A stretch of 64,000 bases of DNA from the NCBI GenBank assembly GCA_964459305.1, contig CAYWNA010000035.1:1-64000 (forward strand), in the 5' to 3' direction. The notes under the pieces are model-generated. The model saw only the letters and a program-made list of their open reading frames with translations. It ran no database searches and was not told where the DNA came from. The first letter of the stretch is position 1. Every line of letters begins with the position of its first letter. The position numbers and the translations under genes are program-made. The stretch comes from CAYWNA01 sp964459305. GTDB taxonomy: Bacteria; Planctomycetota; Planctomycetia; Pirellulales; Pirellulaceae. Shown in pieces: positions 26,842 to 35,530 of the stretch.

Positions 26842-27483
26842 CTACTCCGCAGCGATGCGCACACGGCGGCCTTCGATGGTTACTCGTCCGGCGGCGATCA
26901 GGTTGAGTGCCTCTGGATAGGCGTCGCACTCGGCTTCGAAGACGCGGGCCGCCAGGGTGTCCGGTGTGTCGTCGTCAAGGACCGGCACTGCCTTTTGCAG
27001 AATCACTGGTCCGTTGTCGTACTGGTTGTCGGCAAAATGGACGGTGCACCCGCTCAGCTTCGCGCCGTATTCCAACACCGCTTCGTGCACGAAGTGCCCG
27101 TACATCCCTTCGCCGCAGAACGAGGGTATTAGCGCAGGATGGATGTTGGTGACTTGATCGGCAAAATCGTCGGGGATAGTGATCCGTTTCAAGAAGCCGC
27201 CCAACACCACCACGTCGACTTCCAATTCGCGGCAGCGAGCGAAGATGGCTTCACTGAAGGCATCCTGAGAGGGGAAGTCTCTCCGCTGGATGACTGCGCT
27301 CTGGATGCCCGCCTGTTCGGCGAAACTCAGCCCACCGGCTTTCGGGCTGCTTGAGACCACCAGTCGAATATCGACGTTCAACTGGCCAGCTTCAATCCGC
27401 TGTATCATGTTCCTCAACGTCGTACCGCCGCCGGAAATGAGTACCGCGATTCGCAACGGGGTGTCAGCGTCTGAAGTAGACAT
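26842..27483 (-). CDS. purN: phosphoribosylglycinamide formyltransferase
   Basis: 213 residues from ATG 27483, behind the ribosome binding site AAAGGAGG; a longer frame adds a spurious leader. It adds a formyl group from 10-formyltetrahydrofolate to GAR in purine synthesis. Seen: IAVLISGGGTTLRNM (phosphate/GAR site), VVLGGFLKRI, NIHPALIPSF (catalytic Asn-His), and SGCTVHFADNQYDNGPVI (the Asp of the active site). Cytoplasmic. It is divergent from purH, 492 bp away, so the two purine genes may share regulation, though no PurR box is evident. Confidence 0.95.
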   Translation of the reverse strand: MSTSDADTPLRIAVLISGGGTTLRNMIQRIEAGQLNVDIRLVVSSSPKAGGLSFAEQAGIQSAVIQRRDFPSQDAFSEAIFARCRELEVDVVVLGGFLKRITIPDDFADQVTNIHPALIPSFCGEGMYGHFVHEAVLEYGAKLSGCTVHFADNQYDNGPVILQKAVPVLDDDTPDTLAARVFEAECDAYPEALNLIAAGRVTIEGRRVRIAAE

Positions 27484-27581
27484 GTGGGGATGAGCCTCCT
27501 TTGGCGTGCTGTGACCGCGCGGGATCGCAAAACTGTAGGGACGCTTTCCGTGGCGTTCCCTACAGAACTCAGACAGCCGAA

Positions 27582-27709
27582 CTATGCCACGGCCGGTTGG
27601 AAATGTCCGTAGCCGAACTCGCCAGAGTTTGGGCGGAAGCTGCACTCCACCAAAGTCTGGCGACTTCGGCTACCTGCGCAATGGGAAAAACCAAAACGCC
27701 GCGGCATAG
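27582..27709. repeat. 128-bp palindromic element, copy A
   Basis: Outer arms CTATGCCACGGC (27582-27593) and GCCGCGGCATAG (27698-27709) match 11 of 12. Inner arms GTAGCCGAACTCGCC... (27609-27632) and 27650-27673 match 22 of 24. It lies in the divergent purN/purH gap. The inner arms are the same as in copies B, C and D. Confidence 0.85.
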
Positions 27710-27975
27710 CAAGGTAAAGTACCGGGCTGGCCGGAGATGATCAAGTGGCCCCGCCCCGGGCGCTGCCAGGCGATCTTCGTGCTTCGGGCCTTCCTCGTTC
27801 CTTCGTCGTTAATCATTGGGATTTGGTCATTTGGCTCGCCCTGAGACGAATGAATCAGCGCCATACTATTAGGTCGGGGGCTTGACGACTGGCAGCCCTA
27901 TCGGAGAGGATCTCTGGACCTTGAATCCTGAACCCTTTGGCCGCAACGGCAGCCCGCGTTAGGAGAGTAGCTATT

Positions 27976-29544
27976 ATGGAGTCGCCCCCTATCAAACGAG
28001 CCCTGATCAGCGTCAGTGACAAGTTCGGATTGGCCCAATTCGCTCAGGGCTTGGCAAATGCCGGCGTAGAGATTTACAGCACTGGTGGGACCCGCAAACA
28101 CCTCGAAGCGGAAGGAATCGAGGTTCGCGACGTGTCCGAATACACCGGCTTTCCGGAGATGATGGACGGGCGGCTCAAGACGCTTCACCCCAAAGTCTTT
28201 GGCGGTATCCTTTGCCGTCACGACAACGCCAGCGACATGCAGGCGATTGGGGACCACGGCATCGTGAGCTTCGAATTGGTGGTGGTCAACCTCTACCCAT
28301 TCGAGGCCACCGTCGCAAAACCGGACGTGACGCTGGCCGAGGCCATCGAAAAGATAGACATTGGCGGACCCTCGCTGGTGCGAGCGGCGGCCAAGAATCA
28401 CGCCTTCACCACGATTGCCACGAGCTCAGAACAGTATCCGGAGATCCTCGATCAGGTGACGGCCAGTGGTGCGACCACCGCCGAGCTGCGCCAAAAGCTG
28501 GCTGGCGAAGCGTTTGCCCATACGGCCAAGTACGATCAAGCGATCGCAGCTTTTTTTGCGGGTCAAACGGCCGAAGGCGATTTCCCTGGCACCGTGAACA
28601 AGAGCTTTCGGCGAAAGGCGGTGCTCCGCTACGGCGAGAACCCTCACCAGCAGGCGGCTCTGTATGCCGAATCGCAACCGGTCGGCGCCAATCTGGTATC
28701 GGCCAAACAGCTTCACGGCAAGGATTTGTCGTACAACAATCTGCTCGATTTGGACAGCGCCTTGGAGATCGTCCGCGGTTTCTCGCAGCCGGCGGCGTCG
28801 GTCATCAAGCACAACAACCCGTGCGGTGCAGCCGTGGCCGATTCGTTGGCTGATGCGCTCCGCAAAGGAATGTCCGGCGATCCGGTCAGTGCCTTTGGTT
28901 CCGTGTTGGGCCTGAACCAGGTTATGGATGCGGCCACGGCAGACGTATTGACCGAACCGGGGCTGTTCGTCGAAGCCATTGTGGCGCCGGACTTCGCGCC
29001 CGAAGCTGTGGAAATTCTGACCACCAAGCCCAAGTGGAAGGCCAACGTCCGGCTGATCAAAGTGGGCGGTCTTGGCGAGGAACGCAGCGGCTGGTTGTAT
29101 CGTTTCATCGACGGTGGTGTGCTGATGCAAGAAGGCGACATTTCGGCTGATCCCGAGGAAGATTGGAAAGTCGTTACCGAAGCCAAGCCCACCGACGTTC
29201 AAATGGCAGATTTACGTTTTGCTTGGTCGATCGTGCGACACGTCAAGTCAAACGCCATCGTCATCTGCAAGGACGGGATGCTCCTGGGTGCAGGGGCCGG
29301 CCAGATGAGCCGAGTGGATTCAACGGAAATCGCCATCAACAAAGCAGGCGACCGGATTTCCGGCTCGGTACTCGGCTCCGACGCCTTCTTCCCCTTCCCC
29401 GACTCGATCGACCGGGCCGCCGAGGCAGGCGTTACGGCCATCATTGAACCAGGCGGCTCCAAGAAGGACGAGGAAGTGATCGCCGCCTGCAACAAGCACG
29501 GACTGGCCATGATCTTTACGGGCCGGAGACACTTCAAGCACTAA
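27976..29544 (+). CDS. purH: bifunctional AICAR transformylase/IMP cyclohydrolase
   Basis: 522 residues from ATG 27976, eight bases after AGGAGAG; an upstream in-frame start is less likely. It performs the last two steps of IMP synthesis in the cytoplasm. The cyclohydrolase half has ALISVSDKFG, YSTGGT, FPEMMDGRLKTLHPKVFGG and NLYPFE. The transformylase half has KAVLRYGENPHQQAALY, HNNPCGAAV and GDPVSAFGS, and a C-terminal IEPGGSKKDEEVI. Length is typical. The last four bases overlap the end of a sulfatase gene on the other strand. Confidence 0.97.
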   Translation: MESPPIKRALISVSDKFGLAQFAQGLANAGVEIYSTGGTRKHLEAEGIEVRDVSEYTGFPEMMDGRLKTLHPKVFGGILCRHDNASDMQAIGDHGIVSFELVVVNLYPFEATVAKPDVTLAEAIEKIDIGGPSLVRAAAKNHAFTTIATSSEQYPEILDQVTASGATTAELRQKLAGEAFAHTAKYDQAIAAFFAGQTAEGDFPGTVNKSFRRKAVLRYGENPHQQAALYAESQPVGANLVSAKQLHGKDLSYNNLLDLDSALEIVRGFSQPAASVIKHNNPCGAAVADSLADALRKGMSGDPVSAFGSVLGLNQVMDAATADVLTEPGLFVEAIVAPDFAPEAVEILTTKPKWKANVRLIKVGGLGEERSGWLYRFIDGGVLMQEGDISADPEEDWKVVTEAKPTDVQMADLRFAWSIVRHVKSNAIVICKDGMLLGAGAGQMSRVDSTEIAINKAGDRISGSVLGSDAFFPFPDSIDRAAEAGVTAIIEPGGSKKDEEVIAACNKHGLAMIFTGRRHFKH

Positions 29545-30983
29545 CGTGTCATTATGTGATTCTTCAATTGCTCCTCCTGCCAGTGTCTCCAATTGGAACC
29601 GTCATACCAGCGCGGCTGCGCTAGTGGTTCCTCCCAGGCTTCCATCTTCTGCAATAAGGTCCGCGTCTTCTCAGGATACTCCGCCGCCAAGTTCGTTGTT
29701 TCCTCTGGATCATCTTCCAGGTTGATCAACATCAGCGGCGCAAGCAGCTCACGCTCTTCTTCAAGTGGATTCTCTGCCACGCGCAGCAGTTTCCAGGCGC
29801 CCTCGCGGGCCACCGTCACACGCCAGAACCGCCAGAAAAGCGTCTCATGCGGAACGCCCTCACGCTGGCCCTTGAAGTAGGGCAGCAAGTTCACACCGTC
29901 CATGGCCCACACCGGATCCACCTTCCCACCGCCGGCTGCCAAACACGTCGGCAACAAATCCAAGGAAGACACCGGATGTTCGAAACGCTCTCCCTTGGGA
30001 AGTTGCGCCGGCCATGACACGATAAATGGCACACGGATGCCCCCTTCCCAGTATGTGCCCTTGAAACCACGCAGGGAGCCATTGAAATGCGCGGTCCCCT
30101 GAGTGCCTCCATTGTCGTTCAGAAACACAATCAGCGTGTTCTCTGTCAAGTCCAGCCTATCCAACTGTGCCAGTAATCGCCCGACGTTGTCGTCCATCGA
30201 CTTGGTCATCGCCGACACCATCCAACGATTCTTAGGCTCGATTTTCGGACATTGCTCCAGATCCTCTTCCTTTGCGTGGAACGGTCCATGCACCGCGTTG
30301 TAGGACAAGTAGACGAAAAATGGGTGTTTCTGATTCCGGTCGATGAAGTCCATCGCCGCGTCGGTGAAATCGTCCGTCAAATAGGTGATTTCCGACAACT
30401 CATCCACCGGTTCTTCATCGCGCCGGATCGCCGTCCCACGACCTGGTTTCTTCAAGGGCCAGTACGAGCGCGACCCGCCCAGGAATCCGTAGAACTCATC
30501 GAAACCTCGCCGGTTCGGGTGATACTTTGGCAACTCGCCAAGATGCCACTTGCCGATCGCCATGGTGCGATATCCTTGCGCTCTCATCACGTCCCCCAAC
30601 GTCCGCTGGCCGGTGTCCAGTCCTAGATCCTCCTTCGTATACCCTGGTGTTGGGGTCGTCGGCACATTGCACTCCGCCCCAAACCGCTGCTGATACCGTC
30701 CCGACATCAAGCCCATCCGCGAAGGCGTACATGTCGACGCCGTGACGTAACCCTGCGAACAGAAAACCCCTTCTTTCGCCAGCCGGTCAATGTGCGGCGT
30801 CGGCACGAGTGCGCCGCCCGTCACTCCGAAATCCGCGTACCCCGCATCATCCGATAGAATGATGATCACGTTGGGCTGCGCCGCCTGCACGCAACATGGC
30901 AACAGCCCGATAACCGCTGCGGTCAGCAGACGGATTACACCCGCTGGGATGCTCCCGCGTCGCGAGGAATCCAAGGTTCTCAT
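29541..30983 (-). CDS. secreted arylsulfatase
   Basis: 480 residues with a signal peptide (about 1-34). IIILSDDAGYADFG gives metal ligands, STCTPSRMGLMSGRY near residue 84 is the type I sulfatase site with the Cys that becomes formylglycine, and AIGKWHLG and FLNDNGG supply further active-site residues. It should hydrolyse sulfate esters of glycans in the periplasm. Maturation requires a formylglycine-generating enzyme; the FGE-like domain in the nearby kinase lacks the needed cysteines. The gene overlaps purH by four bases at the 3' end. Confidence 0.93.
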   Translation of the reverse strand: MRTLDSSRRGSIPAGVIRLLTAAVIGLLPCCVQAAQPNVIIILSDDAGYADFGVTGGALVPTPHIDRLAKEGVFCSQGYVTASTCTPSRMGLMSGRYQQRFGAECNVPTTPTPGYTKEDLGLDTGQRTLGDVMRAQGYRTMAIGKWHLGELPKYHPNRRGFDEFYGFLGGSRSYWPLKKPGRGTAIRRDEEPVDELSEITYLTDDFTDAAMDFIDRNQKHPFFVYLSYNAVHGPFHAKEEDLEQCPKIEPKNRWMVSAMTKSMDDNVGRLLAQLDRLDLTENTLIVFLNDNGGTQGTAHFNGSLRGFKGTYWEGGIRVPFIVSWPAQLPKGERFEHPVSSLDLLPTCLAAGGGKVDPVWAMDGVNLLPYFKGQREGVPHETLFWRFWRVTVAREGAWKLLRVAENPLEEERELLAPLMLINLEDDPEETTNLAAEYPEKTRTLLQKMEAWEEPLAQPRWYDGSNWRHWQEEQLKNHIMTR

Positions 30984-31141
30984 TTTGGTCTCCTAGAGTG
31001 TGCCTCGTTATACTATCCCGGATTGCTCATGACGCTGGGCATCAAGTGAAATACTATCGTAGCCCCGGCCAATCGCCCAGTGGCTGTGCACCGGCAGATG
31101 ACGCGGCGAAGTCTCTTGAGACGTGCGGCCAGCTGGCCACA

Positions 31142-31420
31142 TGCCAGCCACCCCCGAAGAGTGCTTCCCTCGCGATCCCGCCGAAAATCTCCAATACTCT
31201 CGACAAGTGTCCTGAACACCTCCTGGACGACGTCTTCCGCATCGGATGATGACAGTCGCCGACGACGACACCAATAGTACACCAAGGGCCCAAACAGCGA
31301 GGACAGACGCATCCAAACATCAGGGTGGTCCGCCAGGACTCCCTTCAGCAACCGCGACGACATCGTCCCGGGCTGTGTAAGGGCACATGAGCTATGAAGT
31401 GTTTTGTTGGGATCTGTCAC
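31142..31420 (-). pseudogene. ECF sigma factor, region 2 fragment
   Basis: The N-terminal frame contains SSRLLKGVLADHPDVWMRL and SLFGPLVYYWCRRRRLS, then DAEDVVQEVF and RDREGSTLRGWLA, a planctomycete ECF sigma region 2. After GWLA the frame loses family likeness and runs on to 31013; region 4 is missing. The fragment is thus truncated and unlikely to act as a sigma factor. Its usual neighbours (kinase or sulfatase genes) are close, which fits common planctomycete context. Confidence 0.7.
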
Positions 31421-31655
31421 GACTTGTTCCGGTGTTCACACGCAGACGTTGCCTGAAGATGAGTCGTAGGTGGCAACAACCAGCCGACCAGCGAAAATCT
31501 CCTTGAGTTGGCTGCACCTCAAGTGACGGGCAATGAAGCCAGGAGTATAACTGCCGCGACACCCAGATCAACTGTCGCGATGGCAAGTATTGGGACAACC
31601 TCACCCGCGATGAACGTGCGGCGGTTAATTCGTTCCGTGGGTCTCTGTAATTGGT

Positions 31656-31785
31656 TATACCTCCCGCGGCCAGGACCGACTTTGTTCCGCATGTAGCCGA
31701 AGTCGCCCAGACTTTGGGCCGCGTAGGGACAAAACCAAACTCTGGCGAGTTCGGCTGCCGGTCAGACTTGTCCGCGGCGGGTGCG
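31656..31785. repeat. 128-bp-type palindromic element, copy B (about 130 bp)
   Basis: The left outer arm is TATACCTCCCGCGG (31656-31669); the right outer arm CCGCGG is followed by a divergent tail that forms the end of the DUF1961 frame. Inner arms at 31693-31717 (GTAGCCGAAGTCGCCC...) and 31735-31756 are near-complementary. It has one or two extra bases compared with copies A, C and D. Confidence 0.8.
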
Positions 31786-32180
31786 AAGATGCGGAAGTCG
31801 CGATAGCGCGCCGAGCGGGTGAACATGTGCCGCAGGCCGATGCGGCCTTCGAGGATCGGCGGGAGTGATTCGTTCTTCCAGTGACACAGCATCTGTTTCT
31901 CGTCATTGCGGACGTGCATGAACAACTCCTGCCCGCGTTTGATCACTGTGATCGTGTGGGGCACGCCGGTTTTGAAAAGGCCGGTTCGGAAATAGTCGGG
32001 CGCAAGGTCCGTTCCGCGCAGGCCGTTGGCTTCCGGCATGTACCGGCGTGTGCGAATATAGTCCTCCGTCGAATCCTGGTCGTTGGGATAAGCGGCATAG
32101 CTGATGTGATACGTATGCATGTGGTTGAAATACATTCGCATGGCCGGCACGGTCCGCAGCTTGGCCCACTCGGAACGCAA
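31786..32180 (-). pseudogene. DUF1961-like concanavalin-fold fragment
   Basis: About 130 codons resemble the C-terminal half of DUF1961: MRMYFNHMHTYHISYAAYPN, YIRTRRYMPEANGLRGTDL, FKTGVPHTITVIKRG and ILEGRIGLRHMFTRSARY, then DFRIFAP. An in-frame stop sits just upstream of the first Met and the N-terminal half is absent. Beyond RDFRIF the open frame runs into the palindromic element and on to 31392, giving a long false tail. Related proteins are secreted carbohydrate-binding or lyase-like proteins; this copy is truncated. Confidence 0.65.
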
Positions 32181-32336
32181 CTCTTCCCGTATTGCAGGCT
32201 TTCACAATCTCGCTCCTCCTCGTTTCATCGTTGCTCAAGTTCGATAATGTGAATGGTCAGGCCTTGGACGGATTTCCGATTCTTGTCGGGCTTCCGATGG
32301 CCATTCATGATATGCCCAATAGATGCCAAGCAAACG

Positions 32337-34514
32337 TCAGCGTTCACGCGTCAGGACCAACCGGTTTCCCCAGCCTCCCCGCCCGATCGCGAATCCGCGC
32401 ACGGTGACCAGTCCATGTTTATCGGTCTCGACGTGGCCTTCGGCGATCTTGCGCGGAGCGTCCGGGGTGGAGTAGTCGAGGTTGATCCAATGGACATTCT
32501 CGCCGGGACGCGGGCAGAAATGCTGGCAGCGCCGCGGCGTGACGTCGACGGTGGCTGTGTCTTCGTTGAATTCCGAGATGCGGTTGTCGTGAAGCCGAAG
32601 ACAGATCGCCCACTGGTTTTCGGCGTCTACGATGTCGTCGCCGGTTCGTTCTGTGTCGAAATTCTGATTCTTGTTCGACCAGGCGAAGTGGCCGTTGCGC
32701 GTGCCGCGTGGTGCGCCGTCGCAAACCAGGAAAACGCCTTTTCGCTTCTGGGCTTCTTCGCGAAGCTCCTCGTCGCTGGGATCGCGCTTGAGTCGTCGCT
32801 CTAGCTGTTGCCGCCACCAACTCGATAGAGGTGGGAGATAGGCCGCGAGATCTCCTTGTTCGACGGTCAACGTCGTTTCTGTGTTGCTCTTAATGCGGAA
32901 CCACACGCGCGTACTTACGCTGGGGCCTAGAACCAATGTCATTCCAGCCAGGTCGCGGGAAAACAGTGGTTCATCAACTGAAAGTGTGTTTTCCGAAATA
33001 TCGCTCGCTTTGCCGATCATCCGAAAACCGCTGCGCATCGGCGTGTTGCACGACGCATTCGACAAGGCCGGTAGCGACTCGTCGCTGCGCATCAACTTAA
33101 AGTCCATGGGGCTGCGTGACGAGAGAGCCGAGGCATGGCCAACCATGTCCCAGCCGGCGGAATACGGATGTTTTCCGCGCTCCAATCCGGCCCAATAATC
33201 CGGTACGCTGTGGAATGTGATCACCGTGTCCAACACGCCGTGGGCCACGTCGTGGTACGGGGTATCAATCTCCGGATGATCTCCAAGCCACTTCGGCATG
33301 TTCAACAATTCGTAAACGGGTCGACCTTCGTTCGTCGCATCGTTGCGGTCCAGCGGTCCGATTTTCTGACGAATGTTCGAGTACCAGTCATTGTGTTCGC
33401 GCGAAAGCGCCCAATTCGTGATGCCCTTGCTTCCCCACGAGCCGGCGAATACGTCGCCATGCCGCAGGCCGAAGACGTTGGCTCCGCTGCCACCCATCGA
33501 TCCGCCGGAGACGCAAACCTGTTTCGGATCGATGCGGAACGGAAAGTTCGACGGATCCTTCTTTAGCCAGGCGATCGCCTGCAGCACACGCTGCTCGGTG
33601 AAGTTCACGACTTGGCCTGCGACGGGATACCATTCATACTTCCCGCCTTCGGTTTGCGGCAACGAATCACTGTAGCCATACCACCAGGTGAGGTGATAGT
33701 CCAACAAACGCAGGTCGACGCCTTCACGACTGGGAAAGCAATACGGTATCCACCAGTCCTTCCATGCCGTGTACGCGTGCAAACGTACTGTCAGCGGACG
33801 ACGCCGCGTGCCGTTCGCACTGCCCGGCGCCCGGACGTGCAGAACGTGGGCGTAGCCTTCCCAGTTATCATCGATCTTATCCGGGTTCCACGTTTCGAAA
33901 TCGGCAAAGAACAGATAGGCGAAGAAGCGTTCGTCATACTTCTGCAGCCGAATGGCGCCGGGCGTTTCGACGGATTCGGTAATTGGCTTGACGAGGCTAT
34001 TTGCCCCAGGTGCAATCTCCGCATTCTCCTCTCCGTCGATCTCCATCGTGACCGCGTAGTGCGACTGGGCCGCCCGCCTAATCGTCCGCACAAAAACGCC
34101 TGTGCCTCTAGGCAAAATCTTGCCCGCGTGATCGTCGTCCTCCAACTGGATTCCCACGCTCCAGTCGTAGCTTTTCAGCAACTCTCTCAGTCGATCCGGG
34201 GCGTCTTTCAGAAACCGATATTCCCGTGAACCCTCTGGGATTTTCGCAATCAAAGTGGCGTCAGCCAGATTGTCATTTGTGATGGGTTCGGTGGAGGCGT
34301 AGATCTTGTACCATTCTCCGCTAACTGAATCATCCTCGCGCCACGTCAAGAACGACTGTCCTTCTCGGTAGAACGCCGCCAAGTCGCTGACACCGGCCGT
34401 GCGTGTGACGCCCTTTGCCGCGAATTCGGAGGTCTCCGCAGTGGCTGCAATCGATGTGATCACAACCAAGGCGGCCAAGCATGCAACGCTGCGTCTAGAA
34501 GTGTTTCTTTTCAT
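32337..34514 (-). CDS. secreted alpha/beta-hydrolase-like protein
   Basis: 725 residues with a signal peptide (1-26). The start after the signal has a fibronectin-like segment (FLTWREDDSVSGEWYKIYAS). In the middle, VCVSGGSMGGSGANVFGLRHGD gives a G-G-S-M-G nucleophile elbow of the esterase/peptidase type, preceded by YTAWKDWWIPYCFP and YHLTWWYGY. A beta-rich tail follows. It probably hydrolyses an ester or peptide outside the cell; the substrate is unknown. No operon partner is apparent, since the gene upstream ends on the other strand. Confidence 0.7.
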   Translation of the reverse strand: MKRNTSRRSVACLAALVVITSIAATAETSEFAAKGVTRTAGVSDLAAFYREGQSFLTWREDDSVSGEWYKIYASTEPITNDNLADATLIAKIPEGSREYRFLKDAPDRLRELLKSYDWSVGIQLEDDDHAGKILPRGTGVFVRTIRRAAQSHYAVTMEIDGEENAEIAPGANSLVKPITESVETPGAIRLQKYDERFFAYLFFADFETWNPDKIDDNWEGYAHVLHVRAPGSANGTRRRPLTVRLHAYTAWKDWWIPYCFPSREGVDLRLLDYHLTWWYGYSDSLPQTEGGKYEWYPVAGQVVNFTEQRVLQAIAWLKKDPSNFPFRIDPKQVCVSGGSMGGSGANVFGLRHGDVFAGSWGSKGITNWALSREHNDWYSNIRQKIGPLDRNDATNEGRPVYELLNMPKWLGDHPEIDTPYHDVAHGVLDTVITFHSVPDYWAGLERGKHPYSAGWDMVGHASALSSRSPMDFKLMRSDESLPALSNASCNTPMRSGFRMIGKASDISENTLSVDEPLFSRDLAGMTLVLGPSVSTRVWFRIKSNTETTLTVEQGDLAAYLPPLSSWWRQQLERRLKRDPSDEELREEAQKRKGVFLVCDGAPRGTRNGHFAWSNKNQNFDTERTGDDIVDAENQWAICLRLHDNRISEFNEDTATVDVTPRRCQHFCPRPGENVHWINLDYSTPDAPRKIAEGHVETDKHGLVTVRGFAIGRGGWGNRLVLTRER

Positions 34515-34556
34515 CTGAACTTCCGGATTTAGGGGGACCAGTTCGTGAGAGCACCG

Positions 34557-34820
34557 TTAGACTTGGGTCTCTGAGGCTCCGCGTCGAGTCAGCCTCACCT
34601 GACCATAGCAGTCGTGCTCCCGAATCAGCTCTTGTGCATATTGCGCGAGTGCCTGATCGGACTCCCGTGCATGGACGAGAAACCGATTTCGCTTGGACAC
34701 CAGTCCGAAGATGTTCGCTGTATCCTTCCAGCGGAGCCTCGTTGAGTATAGCGGACAACCGCACGATCGGGCAGCTTTGAATCTCTGCGTACCGGTGGAA
34801 AACTGATTTGAGACGTGCAA
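34557..34820 (-). pseudogene. decayed reading frame of unknown family
   Basis: The frame reads RWKDTANIFGLVSKRNRFLV and LAQYAQELIREHDCYGQVRL, which looks protein-like, and the overlapping frame upstream has SCPIVRLSAILNE that would join it if one base were dropped near 34732. I cannot name the family. It could be the end of a gene broken by a frameshift, or chance. The whole 34.5-35.1 kb gap holds no other supported gene. Confidence 0.3.
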
Positions 34821-35089
34821 GCGTCGCTTTGGGTAACCGTGTCGATTTTCTCCGGAACCTTGATCTTGAAGACTTTCGTGACTGTTTGCTAAAACGATTG
34901 GCTATGCCTGTAAACCGATAGCCATACGATTGGGAACGAGTTGAGGTCAGAATCAACACGGACCGGTCGGACATCACCGTTGATCACGTACGCCTCGTCG
35001 CTCATCAAGACAGCTACCAGCACTTCAAACTCAAGAAGCTCCACATCGACACGAGGATTGTCCGGCGGGGTCAGGCCACGGCGAAGGTC

Positions 35090-35530
35090 GTGGTTCCGGC
35101 ATCCGAGGCGTACGACCAGCTCGCCGCTGACATTTCCGCCAAGATCAAGAAGCTAACCGGCGCCGACGTGCCCATCGTCAGGGACGCGGACTTCGATTTG
35201 TGCGGCGATCAACGGCTGGACGAGGACCTGATCGTGCTGGGCAATCGCAGCACCAACCGCGTCGTCAGCGACCTGTACGACCTGTACTACTGTGTCATCG
35301 ACCTACGCTATCCCGGTAAAGGCGGCAGCGTGGTGCGCAGCCTTCACGATCCCTTTGCCGACGGGCACAACGTGATCTTCGTGGGGGCCAGCGACGACGA
35401 AGGTATGAAGAAGGCGACTGCGAAGTTCCTGGCGATACTTGACCAAGCGCAGAAGACCGAGGGTACGCTGGAGTTGGGTCACCTCGCGGAAATTGAGCTG
35501 GGCAGCGACGTAAACACCCCAAGGAGATGA
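35090..35530 (+). CDS. N-terminal part of a heparinase-like secreted protein
   Basis: 146 residues from GTG 35090; the frame stays open upstream to about 34920 with protein-like sequence (DHVRLVAHQDSYQHFKLKK) but has no ATG, so the true start is unclear. The body has ISAKIKKLTGADVPIV, DLIVLGNRSTN and NVIFVGASDDEGMKKA, resembling the leader domain in long polysaccharide lyase-like proteins. The stop overlaps the start of the next gene (ATGA at 35527-35530) with AAGGAG just before it. Either the two are coupled genes or one gene with a frameshift; the second is favoured because relatives are single proteins. Confidence 0.5.
   Translation: MVPASEAYDQLAADISAKIKKLTGADVPIVRDADFDLCGDQRLDEDLIVLGNRSTNRVVSDLYDLYYCVIDLRYPGKGGSVVRSLHDPFADGHNVIFVGASDDEGMKKATAKFLAILDQAQKTEGTLELGHLAEIELGSDVNTPRR

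Noticed and set aside
34495..34977. 160-codon minus-strand frame
   Set aside because: Ser/Arg-rich with no motif and overlapping the start of the hydrolase gene; only a part may belong to the decayed frame noted at 34557.
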